Shown here in pieces: positions 1-7,077 of a DNA stretch of 11,858 bases; position 1 is the stretch's first letter, and every line of letters begins with the position of its first letter. The stretch is from DASRHK01 sp035650495. GTDB taxonomy: Bacteria > Pseudomonadota > Gammaproteobacteria > Nevskiales > Nevskiaceae. The notes beneath the pieces were generated by a model that saw nothing but the letters and a program-made list of their open reading frames with translations, did no database searches and had not been told where the DNA came from. The stretch lies in the NCBI GenBank assembly GCA_035650495.1, contig DASRHK010000170.1, positions 1 to 11,858 of the forward strand, in the 5' to 3' direction. The translations under genes were made by a program, and so were the position numbers.

Positions 1-873
1 GTCGACCTGTCGCAGGCACCGCAAGCGCTGCTCGATTGCGGCGATGGCATCCGTCTCACGGGCTACCACAGCCCGCGGCCCTCGCCGCGCGGGCTCGTCG
101 TGCTGATCCACGGCTGGGAAGGCCATCACGAGTCGAACTACCTGTATTCGATGTCCTGCTCGCTGTTCGACGCCGGCTACAGCGTCTTCCGCTTGAACCT
201 GCGTGATCACGGTGGGACGCATCACCTGAACGAAGAGCTGTTCCATTCGGCGCGGATGGGCGAAGTGCTCGGCGCAGCCCGCGCGATCCGCCAGCTCGAC
301 GCGACGGATCCGCTCTTCGTCGTCGGCTTCTCGCTCGGCGGCAACTTCGCGCTGCGGGTCGGCCTGCAAGGGCCCGCCGCCGGCATCCACCCTCGCCTGG
401 TCGCCGCGATCTCGCCGTCGATCAATCCCGGCGCGACGCTGCGGGCGATCGACGAAGGCCCGCCGCTCGTCCATCGCTATTTCATGGGCAAATGGATGCG
501 CACGCTGGAGGCGAAGCAGGAAGCCTGGCCCGCGCGCTACGATTTTCGGAGCTACCGGCAGCTCACGAATTTCGTGCAGATCACCGAGCGCTTCGTGGCC
601 GACTTCACCGAGTACGGCTCGATCGACCAGTATCTCGCCGAGTACACGCTGACGCCGAAGATGCTGATGGACTCCCCGACGCCGCTCGCGATCATCACGT
701 CGGAGGACGACTCGGTCATCCCGTTCCGCGACTTCGATGGCCTGCAGGCCCGCGGCGGCGTGCGCGCCTTCCTGCCCACCGAGCGCGGCGGGCACTGCGG
801 ATTCCTGGAGAGCTGGTTGATGCAATCGTGGGCCGAAGCCCGCGTGCGCGAGTTCTTCGCCGAATCGATCTAG
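1..873 (+). CDS. YheT-like alpha/beta hydrolase, 5' end outside window
   Basis: The reading frame is open from base 1 and ends at TAG 871-873, so the true start lies upstream and about 290 residues are visible. The order of motifs is that of an alpha/beta hydrolase: an oxyanion-hole HGWEG loop (visible residues 37-41), a nucleophile elbow GFSLGGN with the catalytic Ser at residue 111, an acid in SEDDSVIP (Asp 236 or 237) and the catalytic His at residue 265 in RGGHCGF. The HGWEG loop and the overall layout resemble the YheT/COG0429 group of predicted carboxylesterases, which have no settled physiological substrate. No signal peptide can be judged because the N-terminus is missing. The gene converges on the cyclase gene, and the two stop codons share the palindrome CTAG (870-873). 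Family assignment is firm; substrate is unknown. Confidence 0.9.
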   Translation, partial: VDLSQAPQALLDCGDGIRLTGYHSPRPSPRGLVVLIHGWEGHHESNYLYSMSCSLFDAGYSVFRLNLRDHGGTHHLNEELFHSARMGEVLGAARAIRQLDATDPLFVVGFSLGGNFALRVGLQGPAAGIHPRLVAAISPSINPGATLRAIDEGPPLVHRYFMGKWMRTLEAKQEAWPARYDFRSYRQLTNFVQITERFVADFTEYGSIDQYLAEYTLTPKMLMDSPTPLAIITSEDDSVIPFRDFDGLQARGGVRAFLPTERGGHCGFLESWLMQSWAEARVREFFAESI

Positions 874-3371
874 CGCGACATCCCGCGGAACAGGAGCTCG
901 GCGGTCTTGCCGAAATCCGGCAGCGTGCGCTTGCGCAGCGAGAACAGCCGGTACTGCCCGAAATTCTTCGCGAGCTCGAGCTCGCCCGCGTACTCGAGGA
1001 CGAAATGCTCGGCGCCCTCGAGCATGAGTCGCGCCGCGAAGGATTCGGTGACGAAGATCGCGCCCGGCGGCGTCACCGGCTCGATGCGCGCGGCGAACGA
1101 CAGCTGCGTTCCGTAGTAAGTGTCGATGCCTTCGATGGGATCGTGGCCGATGAACGCCGGCGCATAGTGCGCGGATAGGCGCAGCTCGAGTCGCGAGAGA
1201 TCTCCGGTCAGCTCGCCGCGGACGCGCTCGAGCGTCGCGCGGATGTCGGTCGCGATCGACGCCGCGCTCGACGCGTTGCGTGTGACGATGTGGGGCGCGT
1301 CGCCCCAGGTGTGACGGAACAGGATCTGGCCCGCATGGCCTTTCAGCATCTGCGCCATCGCGTCCATCACCTCGCCCCAGTAGCGCGGCAGGTTCTCATC
1401 CGACAACGCTGAGAAACCCACGAAGTCCGCGAAGATCAGCCCGACGTAGCGGCGCCGCGTCGGCGCGGAGGTCTGATTGAACTCGCCGGTCGCGGTGAGC
1501 GCGTCGGTCGGCGGCGGCTGATCGAGCATGCCGACCATGCGGCCGGTGTCGCCGATCCCGAGCACTTTCCAGTTGGTCGCGAGTCGTCGCGCTGCGAGCA
1601 GCGACAGCCCGAACGCCATCGACTCGACGTAGCGCGCACACCAGGGCTCCTCGCCGTCGACGAAGCCGCGCGCGGAGCAGACCTCGTGCGCGCGCATCAG
1701 GCAGCGCGCGAGCCGCTCGACCGCTTCCTCGCCGTAGATCCGCCGCCAGCGCGCCACCTCGGCGCTGCGCTCGTCCGCGAGGCTCACGTAGAGCGGCACG
1801 CCGAGCTCGATGCAGATCTCGGCCGCGCGCAGCTCGGGCAAGCCGAGCAGCGGCAGGAACACGAGCGGCTTCATGATCGCGAGCCGCTCGGCGATCGCGG
1901 CACGCGATTCCGGGCTCGTCTCGCTGCTCGTCGCGCCGAGACGCCGGACGTACATCACAGGCGGCAGCGCGAGCAGGTCGGCGAACGTGCCGTCGTGCCC
2001 GAGGCAGGCCGCGACCTGCTTCAGCTGGAAGCGCGTGCGGCTGCGCGAATTGACGTTGCCGACCTGATACCGATCCGCGCGCCGCAGCGCTTCGCGCGCG
2101 GCATCCATGTCGTCGAGCAGCAGCGCGGCTTCGGCCTGCGTCACGTGCCAGTAGTACGACTCCTCGTCGCCCTCGACCTTGAGCTTGCGCAGGATCGCCG
2201 ACACTTCTGCCGCGAGTTTCAGCGCGGCGGTGCGCTTGCCCGCGAGGCAATACATGCTCGCCGCGTTGATGCCGCTGAAGTGGCCGCCCGTGTTGCGATA
2301 CGCAGCTTCGTACGACTCGGCAGCCTCGAGAAACAGCTGATCCGACGTGCTGCTGCCGCGGAACGCGAGGTCCTTCAGGAGCCGCGCCTTCAGCGCGAGC
2401 CAATCTTCGGCGAGATCGCCGACTTCCTCGAACTCCACATAGCGGCGCAGCGCGAGCCGCGTGCTGCCGGCATTGGCGAGCGCGAGCACGGTGAGGTACT
2501 GCAGATCGCGCGAATCGACCCCGCGCGCTCGCGCTCGGCTGATGATGTCGTAGCACTGCAGATAGTTGCCGGCCTTCATCGCGTCGTGCGCCTGCTTGCG
2601 CACACGCTCGACGGCGTCGGGCGGCAGGCCGCTCGCGGACTGGAATGGCACGGCGGGATCGAGCACGACGAGCTGCTTCGGGCGCTCGCCGGCGACGCGC
2701 TGCTCGACCGACAGGGTCGACAGCTCGGGTGGAACCGATTGCGGATTGCGCCGCCACTCGACGACTTCCGCAGTACCGCCGGGAAGTCCTTCACTGTCCT
2801 TGCGCAGCACCGCGACCAGCACGTCGGTCTGCTCCGCGAGCAACGCACCGAGGCGACGATATTGCAGCTGCCTGAATGCCGGATCGTCGAGCTTGCCGCC
2901 GACGTCGGCGTGATCCATCAGGTCGACCAGCACGTCGCACGCCTGCAGCGCGCGCTGCAGCTCGGCTTCGGCACGCGCGAAGCTGTCGTCGTCGTTGCGC
3001 GCGCCGGCGCTGTTCGCTTTCTCCTGCCAGTCCCGCAGCAGGCGGTCCGGCGGGATCGGCAGCAAGCCGACGACTTCGTGCTCGATCCCGCGACGCGTGA
3101 GCCAGCGCTCGGCGACGTGCATCAGCAGCAGATCAGCCCCGGGTGCGAGTCCGGTGAGAATGATGAGACGGCCGTTGGCGTCGGCACCGGCGAGCTTCGG
3201 CAGCAGGCCGCGCTCGAGGTGATCCGCGACGTGATCCTCCTCCGCAGACGAGAGGAGAAGATGGCCGGTGGCGCCGAGCGCGAGCGGCCGCGCGCGCTTG
3301 CCCTGGTCGCGGCGGAATCGGCGCAGCCAGTTCTTCAGGCGAACGGTCTTGCCGGGCAGTGCGATCGCCAT
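870..3371 (-). CDS. SLOG-like / helical-repeat / class III nucleotide cyclase fusion protein
   Basis: An 833-residue protein with no signal peptide or clear membrane segment, so probably cytoplasmic. Residues about 30-210 look like a SLOG (LOG/DprA-like) nucleotide-binding fold: GATGH at 33-37, TGLAPGAD at 73-80 and a late GGTAE at 188-192. Residues about 220-500 are alpha-helical repeats resembling the TRAFs-binding/DUF4071-type region found in other cyclase proteins. Residues about 640-820 are a class III cyclase catalytic domain: both metal-binding aspartates are present (D649 in FADFVGFS, D691 in TWGDA), as is the transition-state Arg (R762 in AARIEP). The canonical adenine-specifying Lys is replaced by His687 and the canonical Asn by Ser758, so the product (cAMP, cGMP, other or none) cannot be assigned. 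The ATG at 3371 is chosen because it begins 2 bases after the SDR stop; the frame runs 82 residues further upstream, but that part lies wholly inside the SDR gene. Translation is probably coupled to the SDR gene. Confidence 0.85.
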   Translation of the reverse strand: MAIALPGKTVRLKNWLRRFRRDQGKRARPLALGATGHLLLSSAEEDHVADHLERGLLPKLAGADANGRLIILTGLAPGADLLLMHVAERWLTRRGIEHEVVGLLPIPPDRLLRDWQEKANSAGARNDDDSFARAEAELQRALQACDVLVDLMDHADVGGKLDDPAFRQLQYRRLGALLAEQTDVLVAVLRKDSEGLPGGTAEVVEWRRNPQSVPPELSTLSVEQRVAGERPKQLVVLDPAVPFQSASGLPPDAVERVRKQAHDAMKAGNYLQCYDIISRARARGVDSRDLQYLTVLALANAGSTRLALRRYVEFEEVGDLAEDWLALKARLLKDLAFRGSSTSDQLFLEAAESYEAAYRNTGGHFSGINAASMYCLAGKRTAALKLAAEVSAILRKLKVEGDEESYYWHVTQAEAALLLDDMDAAREALRRADRYQVGNVNSRSRTRFQLKQVAACLGHDGTFADLLALPPVMYVRRLGATSSETSPESRAAIAERLAIMKPLVFLPLLGLPELRAAEICIELGVPLYVSLADERSAEVARWRRIYGEEAVERLARCLMRAHEVCSARGFVDGEEPWCARYVESMAFGLSLLAARRLATNWKVLGIGDTGRMVGMLDQPPPTDALTATGEFNQTSAPTRRRYVGLIFADFVGFSALSDENLPRYWGEVMDAMAQMLKGHAGQILFRHTWGDAPHIVTRNASSAASIATDIRATLERVRGELTGDLSRLELRLSAHYAPAFIGHDPIEGIDTYYGTQLSFAARIEPVTPPGAIFVTESFAARLMLEGAEHFVLEYAGELELAKNFGQYRLFSLRKRTLPDFGKTAELLFRGMSR

Positions 3372-3373
3372 CG

Positions 3374-4159
3374 CTAGAACTTGGCTCGCTTCACCGCGAA
3401 CGACGCCAGCGCCGGGATCCAGCGCTTGATGTAGATCAGCGCCGACTCCTTGCCGACGAAGACTTCCTCGGCGTCGCGCTCCACCGCGCGCCAGATCTTC
3501 TCTGCGCAGCGCTTCGGCTCCATGCCGCGCGCGATCGTCGGGTCGAGCTTGCCGAAGCTGCCGCCGGTCGCGGTGATCGCGTTGATCGAGACTTCCGTCT
3601 TGATGAAGCCCGGACACGCGAGCGTGAACTTGAGGCCGTCGCGCCAGAGCTCGGCCCGCGCGGCATCGAAGAATCCGTGCAGCGCGTGCTTCGCGGCCGC
3701 GTAGCCGGACCGCAGCGGCGTGCCGATGTAGCCGACGACGCTCGAGATCACCACGATGTGCCCGGACCTGCGCTCGATCATGCCGTCGAGCACCGCCTTG
3801 GTCAGCGCGACCGGCGCGAAGAAGTCGAGCTCGAAGAGGTGCCGATAGACGTCCATCGTGCTGTCGCGCACCAGGCTGCGCTGCGACATGCCGGCGTTGT
3901 TGACGAGCACGTCGACTGGGCCGAAATGCGACGCCGCCGCCTTCGCGGCTTCATTCGGGTCGAACGCCGTGAGATCGAGCGGCATGACTGCAACTTGATC
4001 AGGATTCGCGCAGGCCTTGCGCACGCGATCCAGCTCGGCGCTGCGGCGTGCGGAGAGCACCAGCTTCCCGCCGCGCTGCGAGGCGACGGTCGCGAGCGCC
4101 TCGCCGATGCCCCCGGAGGCGCCGGTGATCCACACGACCTTCCCTGCGAGCTCGGTCAT
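3374..4159 (-). CDS. short-chain dehydrogenase/reductase (SDR)
   Basis: A 261-residue, single-domain classical SDR, the usual length for the family. The NAD(P)-binding motif TGASGGIG is at residues 12-19, NNAG at 87-90, the catalytic Ser in ISSVVGY (S140) and the YxxxK pair at Y153 and K157. A basic residue pair (RR, 38-39) after the second strand suggests NADP(H) preference; this is inference. The Asn that often completes the catalytic tetrad appears to be Asp112 (ELDFFAP). Related DHRS7-like bacterial SDRs act on diverse alcohols and ketones, so the substrate is unknown. A strong Shine-Dalgarno AGGGAGGA sits 4 bases before the ATG. It is the first gene of a two-gene unit with the cyclase, and starts only about 40 bases after the aldolase terminator. 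Confidence 0.92.
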   Translation of the reverse strand: MTELAGKVVWITGASGGIGEALATVASQRGGKLVLSARRSAELDRVRKACANPDQVAVMPLDLTAFDPNEAAKAAASHFGPVDVLVNNAGMSQRSLVRDSTMDVYRHLFELDFFAPVALTKAVLDGMIERRSGHIVVISSVVGYIGTPLRSGYAAAKHALHGFFDAARAELWRDGLKFTLACPGFIKTEVSINAITATGGSFGKLDPTIARGMEPKRCAEKIWRAVERDAEEVFVGKESALIYIKRWIPALASFAVKRAKF

Positions 4160-4180
4160 CGCATCCTCCCTGTCCCCGCA
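4160..4180 (-). promoter_or_regulatory. ribosome binding site of the SDR gene
   Basis: Read on the minus strand, AGGGAGGA lies 4 bases before the ATG at 4159, a near-complete match to the anti-Shine-Dalgarno sequence. It supports this start codon. No convincing -10/-35 pair is visible in the short space between this site and the terminator at 4201-4229. Confidence 0.7.
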
Positions 4181-4198
4181 GTGAGGATGACATAAACG

Positions 4199-4231
4199 AA
4201 AAAGCCGCTCGCGGATCGCGAGCGGCTTTTG
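4199..4231 (-). terminator. Rho-independent terminator of the aldolase gene
   Basis: A perfect 13-base inverted repeat (4201-4213 pairing with 4217-4229) surrounds a 3-base loop, with a GC-rich core and A/T at both ends. On the minus strand the stem is followed by a T run (TTTTTCGTTT), as expected for intrinsic termination about 20 bases after the aldolase stop. On the plus strand the T run is short (4 T), but there is no plus-strand gene here to terminate. Confidence 0.9.
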
Positions 4232-4247
4232 TGAAGCAGCTAACGGA

Positions 4248-5261
4248 TCAGGCAGCCTTTTCGAGATTGACGCTCCACTTCCCGAGCGCGGCGAGCCCGT
4301 TCATCTTCGCGCGGTGCAGGTGCGCCTTCTTGCCGGCATCGGCGTTCTTGCCCGCCCACGCGTGCAGCGCCGCGTGCTGCAGCGCGCGACCGTACGAGAA
4401 CGTGAGCTTCCACGGATGCGGACCGAGCTTGTTCATCTCGTCGAGGTGCGCGGTTGCATCCTCGTCGGACTGGCCGCCCGAGAGGAACGCGATGCCCGGC
4501 ACGGCGCCCGGCACGCGACGCTTCAGGACGCGCAGCGTCTCGACGGCGACGGTCTTGCGATCGGCCTGTGTCGAGCACTTCTTGCCCGACACGACCATGT
4601 TCGGCTTCAGCACGATGCCTTCGAGCAGCACGCGCTGCTGGTGCAGCTCATGGAAGACCGCTTCGAGCGTGCGATCGCTCACGTCGCTGCAGATCTGCCA
4701 CGTATTGTCCGCATCCATCAGCACTTCGGGCTCGACGATGGGAACGATGTCGGCTTCCTGGCACAGCGCTGCATAGCGCGCGAGTGCGTGCGCGTTGACG
4801 TGGATGCAGTAGTCCGTCGGAATGCCGTTGCCGATGGTGATCACCGCGCGCCACTTGGCGAAGCGGGCGCCCGCCGCTTTGTACTTCGCGAGGCGCTCAC
4901 GCAGACCATCGAGGCCTTCGGTGACGGTCTCCTCCGGCGAGCCCGCGAGCTTCTTGGCGCCGGTGTCGACCTTGATGCCGGGGATCACGCCCTTGCTCGC
5001 CAGCAGCTTCGCGAAGGGCGTGCCGTCGAGAGCGGACTGGAACAGCGTCTCTTCGTAGAGAATGACGCCGCTCGTGTGCTGCTCGAAGCCGGGCGTGGTG
5101 AACAGCATGTCGCGATAAGCGCGTCGATTGGGCTCGCTGTTCTCGACGTTGATCGACTTGAAGCGCTTCTCGATCGTTCCGGTGGACTCGTCGGCGGCGA
5201 GCAGGCCTTTGCCGGGCGCGACCATGGCGACCGCGGTGTCGTGCAGTGTTTTCTCGTTCAT
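4248..5261 (-). CDS. fructose-bisphosphate aldolase, class I
   Basis: A 337-residue cytoplasmic enzyme that cleaves fructose 1,6-bisphosphate to dihydroxyacetone phosphate and glyceraldehyde 3-phosphate, and reverses this in gluconeogenesis, through a Schiff base and without metal. The family is the classical (animal/plant-like) class I aldolase: GLLAADES near the N-terminus, FAKWR in mid-protein (K136, R138), the EPE acids, and the Schiff-base Lys in VLKPNMV (K219); numbering is from the start chosen here. The spacing of these residues follows rabbit muscle aldolase with a near-constant offset of 8-10. The protein ends in EKAA and lacks the tyrosine tail of the animal enzymes. Two in-frame ATGs exist (5267 and 5261). 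GAGAAG abuts the first but is 6 bases from the second, so I choose 5261. The gene lies about 40 bases after tRNA-Ser on the same strand and ends at a strong terminator. Confidence 0.95.
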   Translation of the reverse strand: MNEKTLHDTAVAMVAPGKGLLAADESTGTIEKRFKSINVENSEPNRRAYRDMLFTTPGFEQHTSGVILYEETLFQSALDGTPFAKLLASKGVIPGIKVDTGAKKLAGSPEETVTEGLDGLRERLAKYKAAGARFAKWRAVITIGNGIPTDYCIHVNAHALARYAALCQEADIVPIVEPEVLMDADNTWQICSDVSDRTLEAVFHELHQQRVLLEGIVLKPNMVVSGKKCSTQADRKTVAVETLRVLKRRVPGAVPGIAFLSGGQSDEDATAHLDEMNKLGPHPWKLTFSYGRALQHAALHAWAGKNADAGKKAHLHRAKMNGLAALGKWSVNLEKAA

Positions 5262-5301
5262 GACCATCTTCTCGTTGTGATGTTGGGGCGAAGCGAAGGG
5301 T

Positions 5302-5389
5302 TGGCGGAGAGGGAGGGATTCGAACCCCCGAGCCCTTGCGGGCTAGCGGTTTTCAAGACCGCCGCGATCGACCACTCTGCCACCTCTCC
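5302..5389 (-). tRNA. serT: tRNA-Ser (anticodon UGA)
   Basis: Read on the minus strand this is an 88-base class II tRNA with a seven-pair acceptor stem (GGAGAGG with CCTCTCC), a D-arm, an anticodon loop CTTGAAA giving anticodon TGA (plus positions 5353-5355), a long variable arm (AGCCCGCAAGGGCT hairpin) typical of tRNA-Ser, a T-arm with TTCGAAT, discriminator G and an encoded CCA (5302-5304). A T-stem G-T wobble is the only irregularity. It lies between the pseudokinase start and the aldolase gene and is oriented with the aldolase. No terminator separates tRNA and aldolase, so a shared transcript cut by tRNA-processing enzymes is likely. The gene symbol is by analogy with the E. coli tRNA-Ser(UGA) gene. 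Confidence 0.96.
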
Positions 5390-5430
5390 GTTGTCGGGGA
5401 CGGCATTATAAGATCGCTCGCATCCAGCGT
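5390..5430 (-). promoter_or_regulatory. promoter of tRNA-Ser (and probably the aldolase)
   Basis: A perfect TATAAT -10 box is on the minus strand at plus positions 5405-5410, 15 bases before the mature tRNA 5' end. That predicts a leader of under 10 bases. The bases between -10 and start are GC-rich (GCCGTCCCC), the kind of discriminator associated with stringent control of stable RNA genes. No good -35 hexamer is visible; the best is a weak TGCCAA at a spacing of about 19. Confidence 0.7.
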
Positions 5431-5434
5431 TGGC

Positions 5435-5439
5435 AGGAG
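5435..5439 (+). promoter_or_regulatory. ribosome binding site fixing the pseudokinase start
   Basis: AGGAG at 5435-5439 is 5 bases before GTG 5445. The in-frame TTG at 5430 lies upstream of the site and the GTG at 5439 overlaps it, so 5445 is the best-supported start. An in-frame TAA at 5409-5411 rules out any longer N-terminus. Confidence 0.65.
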
Positions 5440-5444
5440 TGGAC

Positions 5445-7073
5445 GTGCAGCAACGTGTAGCCGGCGTGACCCTGATCGAGGTGCTGAAGCACAAGAGCAC
5501 GTTCGACGAGCCCGCGCTCAAGGGCGTCCTGCTGCCGCTGGCCGACGCGCTCGAGCAGGCCCACGATGCGCACAAGCTGCATCTGTCGATCAGCCCGGTG
5601 ACCATCGTCCTGCAGGGGGGCGCGACGCCGATGTTCATCGGCTTCGGCGCCGACGTCCCGCCGGATGCCGGCTATTCGGCGATCGAGCGTTACTCGACGG
5701 AATACAAGACGGGCAAGTGGACCGACATCTACTCGCTCGGCGCAGTCGCCTACCGTCTGATCGCGGGTGTGCCGCCGCCGGCCGCGGGCGCTCGCCTCGA
5801 AGGCGAGCCGATGCGCTCGGCGGTGGAGATCGGTGCGCGCAACTATCACAAGAGCCTGCTCGAAGCCGTCGACTGGGCGCTGAAGGTGCATCCCCTCGAG
5901 CGTCCGCAAACGCTCGCGCAGTGGAAGGACGCGCTCATCGGCCTGCGCGAAAGCGCGACCTCCGGCGGGGCCGCGGCCGGCGCGACGATGCCGATCACCG
6001 CGACGATGGTGCGCAAATTTGCCGAGGCTCGGCAGACGAATCCGGCTGCGTCGGCGCCACCGCCGGCCGCACCGGCATCGGTCGCGCCGCCACCGCGTCC
6101 AGCACCTGCGAACGTCACGCCCATACCTCCGCCGCTCGTGGAGAAGCCCAAGCCGGCACCCGCGCCAGCCGCTCCGCCGCCGCCGAAGGCGCCGGAACCG
6201 GTGCGCGTCGTGACGCCGCCGCCGCGGATCGCAACACCGCCTCCGGCGCAGCCGGCGCGAGCTCCGACGCCGCTTCCAAAGGTGAAGGCGCCATCGCTCT
6301 CGCCGCCACCGCGCGACGAGCCGTTCCCCGAATCGCCGCCCACGCGGCCTTCGCTATGGTCGGCCGTGATCGCCGTCGTCGTGCTCGGCACCGCGATCGG
6401 CTACGCATGGTTCGCGCGCCGGCCGACCACACCTGCCGCGGCGCCTGCGCCGGTCACGCAAGCTGCGCTGCAACCTGCCCCGCCCGCCGAGACGAGACCC
6501 GCTCCGCAAGCGACGCCGCCCGCGACGGCAGTCGCGCCCGCGCCGGCCGCGTCGCCGCCGCCTCCTCCCGCACCCGTTGCCGTTGCGCCTGTCGCTCCAG
6601 CGGTTCCGGCGCCTGCCGCTGCGCCTGCGCCGATCGCTGCGGCTCCGCCCACCACCTCGAAGCTGCAAGGCAACTGGGTCGGTCGCGCTTCCTACGCGTC
6701 GGTGTTGCGAGGACTGGATTGCTCCGCGGAAGTGACGCGCACGTGGAAGACGTCGATCACGGGCGCGAGCGCCGACGGCAAAACGTTGACGGGAACCTTC
6801 TCGACCGCGCTGCGCGCCGACGGCGACAACACGTGCCCGAAGACGCGCTATGACTTGCAGATCGACGGCGACTTCGTCGCTCGCGTGCAGTCACCATCCG
6901 CGTTGCAGCTCACGTCGAAAGTGAAGAGCTGCGCGGGCGACTGCGACGACAACCGCGGCTTGCTGATCCCCAAGACGCTCAATCGCACGTATCGCGTCAG
7001 CGTCTCCGCGAAATCGGATCGCTTGAGCTTTTCCGACAACGCGACCGATTTCGCGCTGAAGCGAAGCCCCTAG
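5445..7073 (+). CDS. membrane-anchored pseudokinase: kinase C-lobe, Pro-rich linkers, one TM helix, C-terminal beta-rich domain
   Basis: A 542-residue protein from GTG. Residues 1-175 match only the C-lobe of a bacterial Hanks-type Ser/Thr kinase, beginning near the hinge. The glycine-rich loop and beta3 Lys are absent. The catalytic loop reads HLSISPVTI (46-54), so the HRD Asp is Ser48 and the Lys and Asn positions are Ser50 and Thr53. The DFG motif is GFG (66-68) and the APE is AIE (79-81). Structural residues such as WTDIYSLGA (92-100) and the late Arg in LERPQT remain. Phosphotransfer is therefore very unlikely. Residues about 195-300 are Pro/Ala-rich, about 303-323 form a membrane helix (AVIAVVVLGTAIGYAW), about 325-405 are Pro/Ala-rich again and about 405-542 form a probably periplasmic beta-rich domain with four Cys. 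A scaffold or sensor role is inference. It diverges from tRNA-Ser and converges on the MipA gene with a 4-base gap. Confidence 0.8.
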   Translation: MQQRVAGVTLIEVLKHKSTFDEPALKGVLLPLADALEQAHDAHKLHLSISPVTIVLQGGATPMFIGFGADVPPDAGYSAIERYSTEYKTGKWTDIYSLGAVAYRLIAGVPPPAAGARLEGEPMRSAVEIGARNYHKSLLEAVDWALKVHPLERPQTLAQWKDALIGLRESATSGGAAAGATMPITATMVRKFAEARQTNPAASAPPPAAPASVAPPPRPAPANVTPIPPPLVEKPKPAPAPAAPPPPKAPEPVRVVTPPPRIATPPPAQPARAPTPLPKVKAPSLSPPPRDEPFPESPPTRPSLWSAVIAVVVLGTAIGYAWFARRPTTPAAAPAPVTQAALQPAPPAETRPAPQATPPATAVAPAPAASPPPPPAPVAVAPVAPAVPAPAAAPAPIAAAPPTTSKLQGNWVGRASYASVLRGLDCSAEVTRTWKTSITGASADGKTLTGTFSTALRADGDNTCPKTRYDLQIDGDFVARVQSPSALQLTSKVKSCAGDCDDNRGLLIPKTLNRTYRVSVSAKSDRLSFSDNATDFALKRSP

Positions 7074-7077
7074 CCGA

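Noticed and set aside
1686..3377. 563-codon plus-strand open frame opposite the cyclase gene
   Set aside because: Arg/Ala/Gln-rich composition with no recognisable domain, and fully antisense to a gene with clear motifs; long stop-free shadow frames are expected in DNA this GC-rich.
3372..3617. 82-residue N-terminal extension of the cyclase protein
   Set aside because: It lies wholly in another frame of the SDR gene and has low-complexity Arg/Asp-rich sequence; the ATG at 3371, next to the SDR stop, is the natural start.
870..4159. SDR-cyclase pair as a Pycsar-type anti-phage system
   Set aside because: No cyclic-nucleotide-responsive effector is adjacent, the neighbours are housekeeping genes and there are no mobile-element signs.
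5302..5389. tRNA-Ser as an integration site with a genomic island
   Set aside because: No integrase and no second copy of the tRNA 3' end is seen in the window, and both flanks look like ordinary chromosome.
4314..5411. 365-codon plus-strand open frame over the aldolase and tRNA-Ser
   Set aside because: It runs antisense through both the aldolase and the tRNA, has no ribosome site and has shadow-like composition.
6040..6650. Pro/Ala-rich GC repeats in the pseudokinase gene as a tandem repeat or CRISPR-like array
   Set aside because: Codon-level low complexity (CCG, GCG, GCC) without a constant repeat unit or spacers; it encodes flexible linkers.
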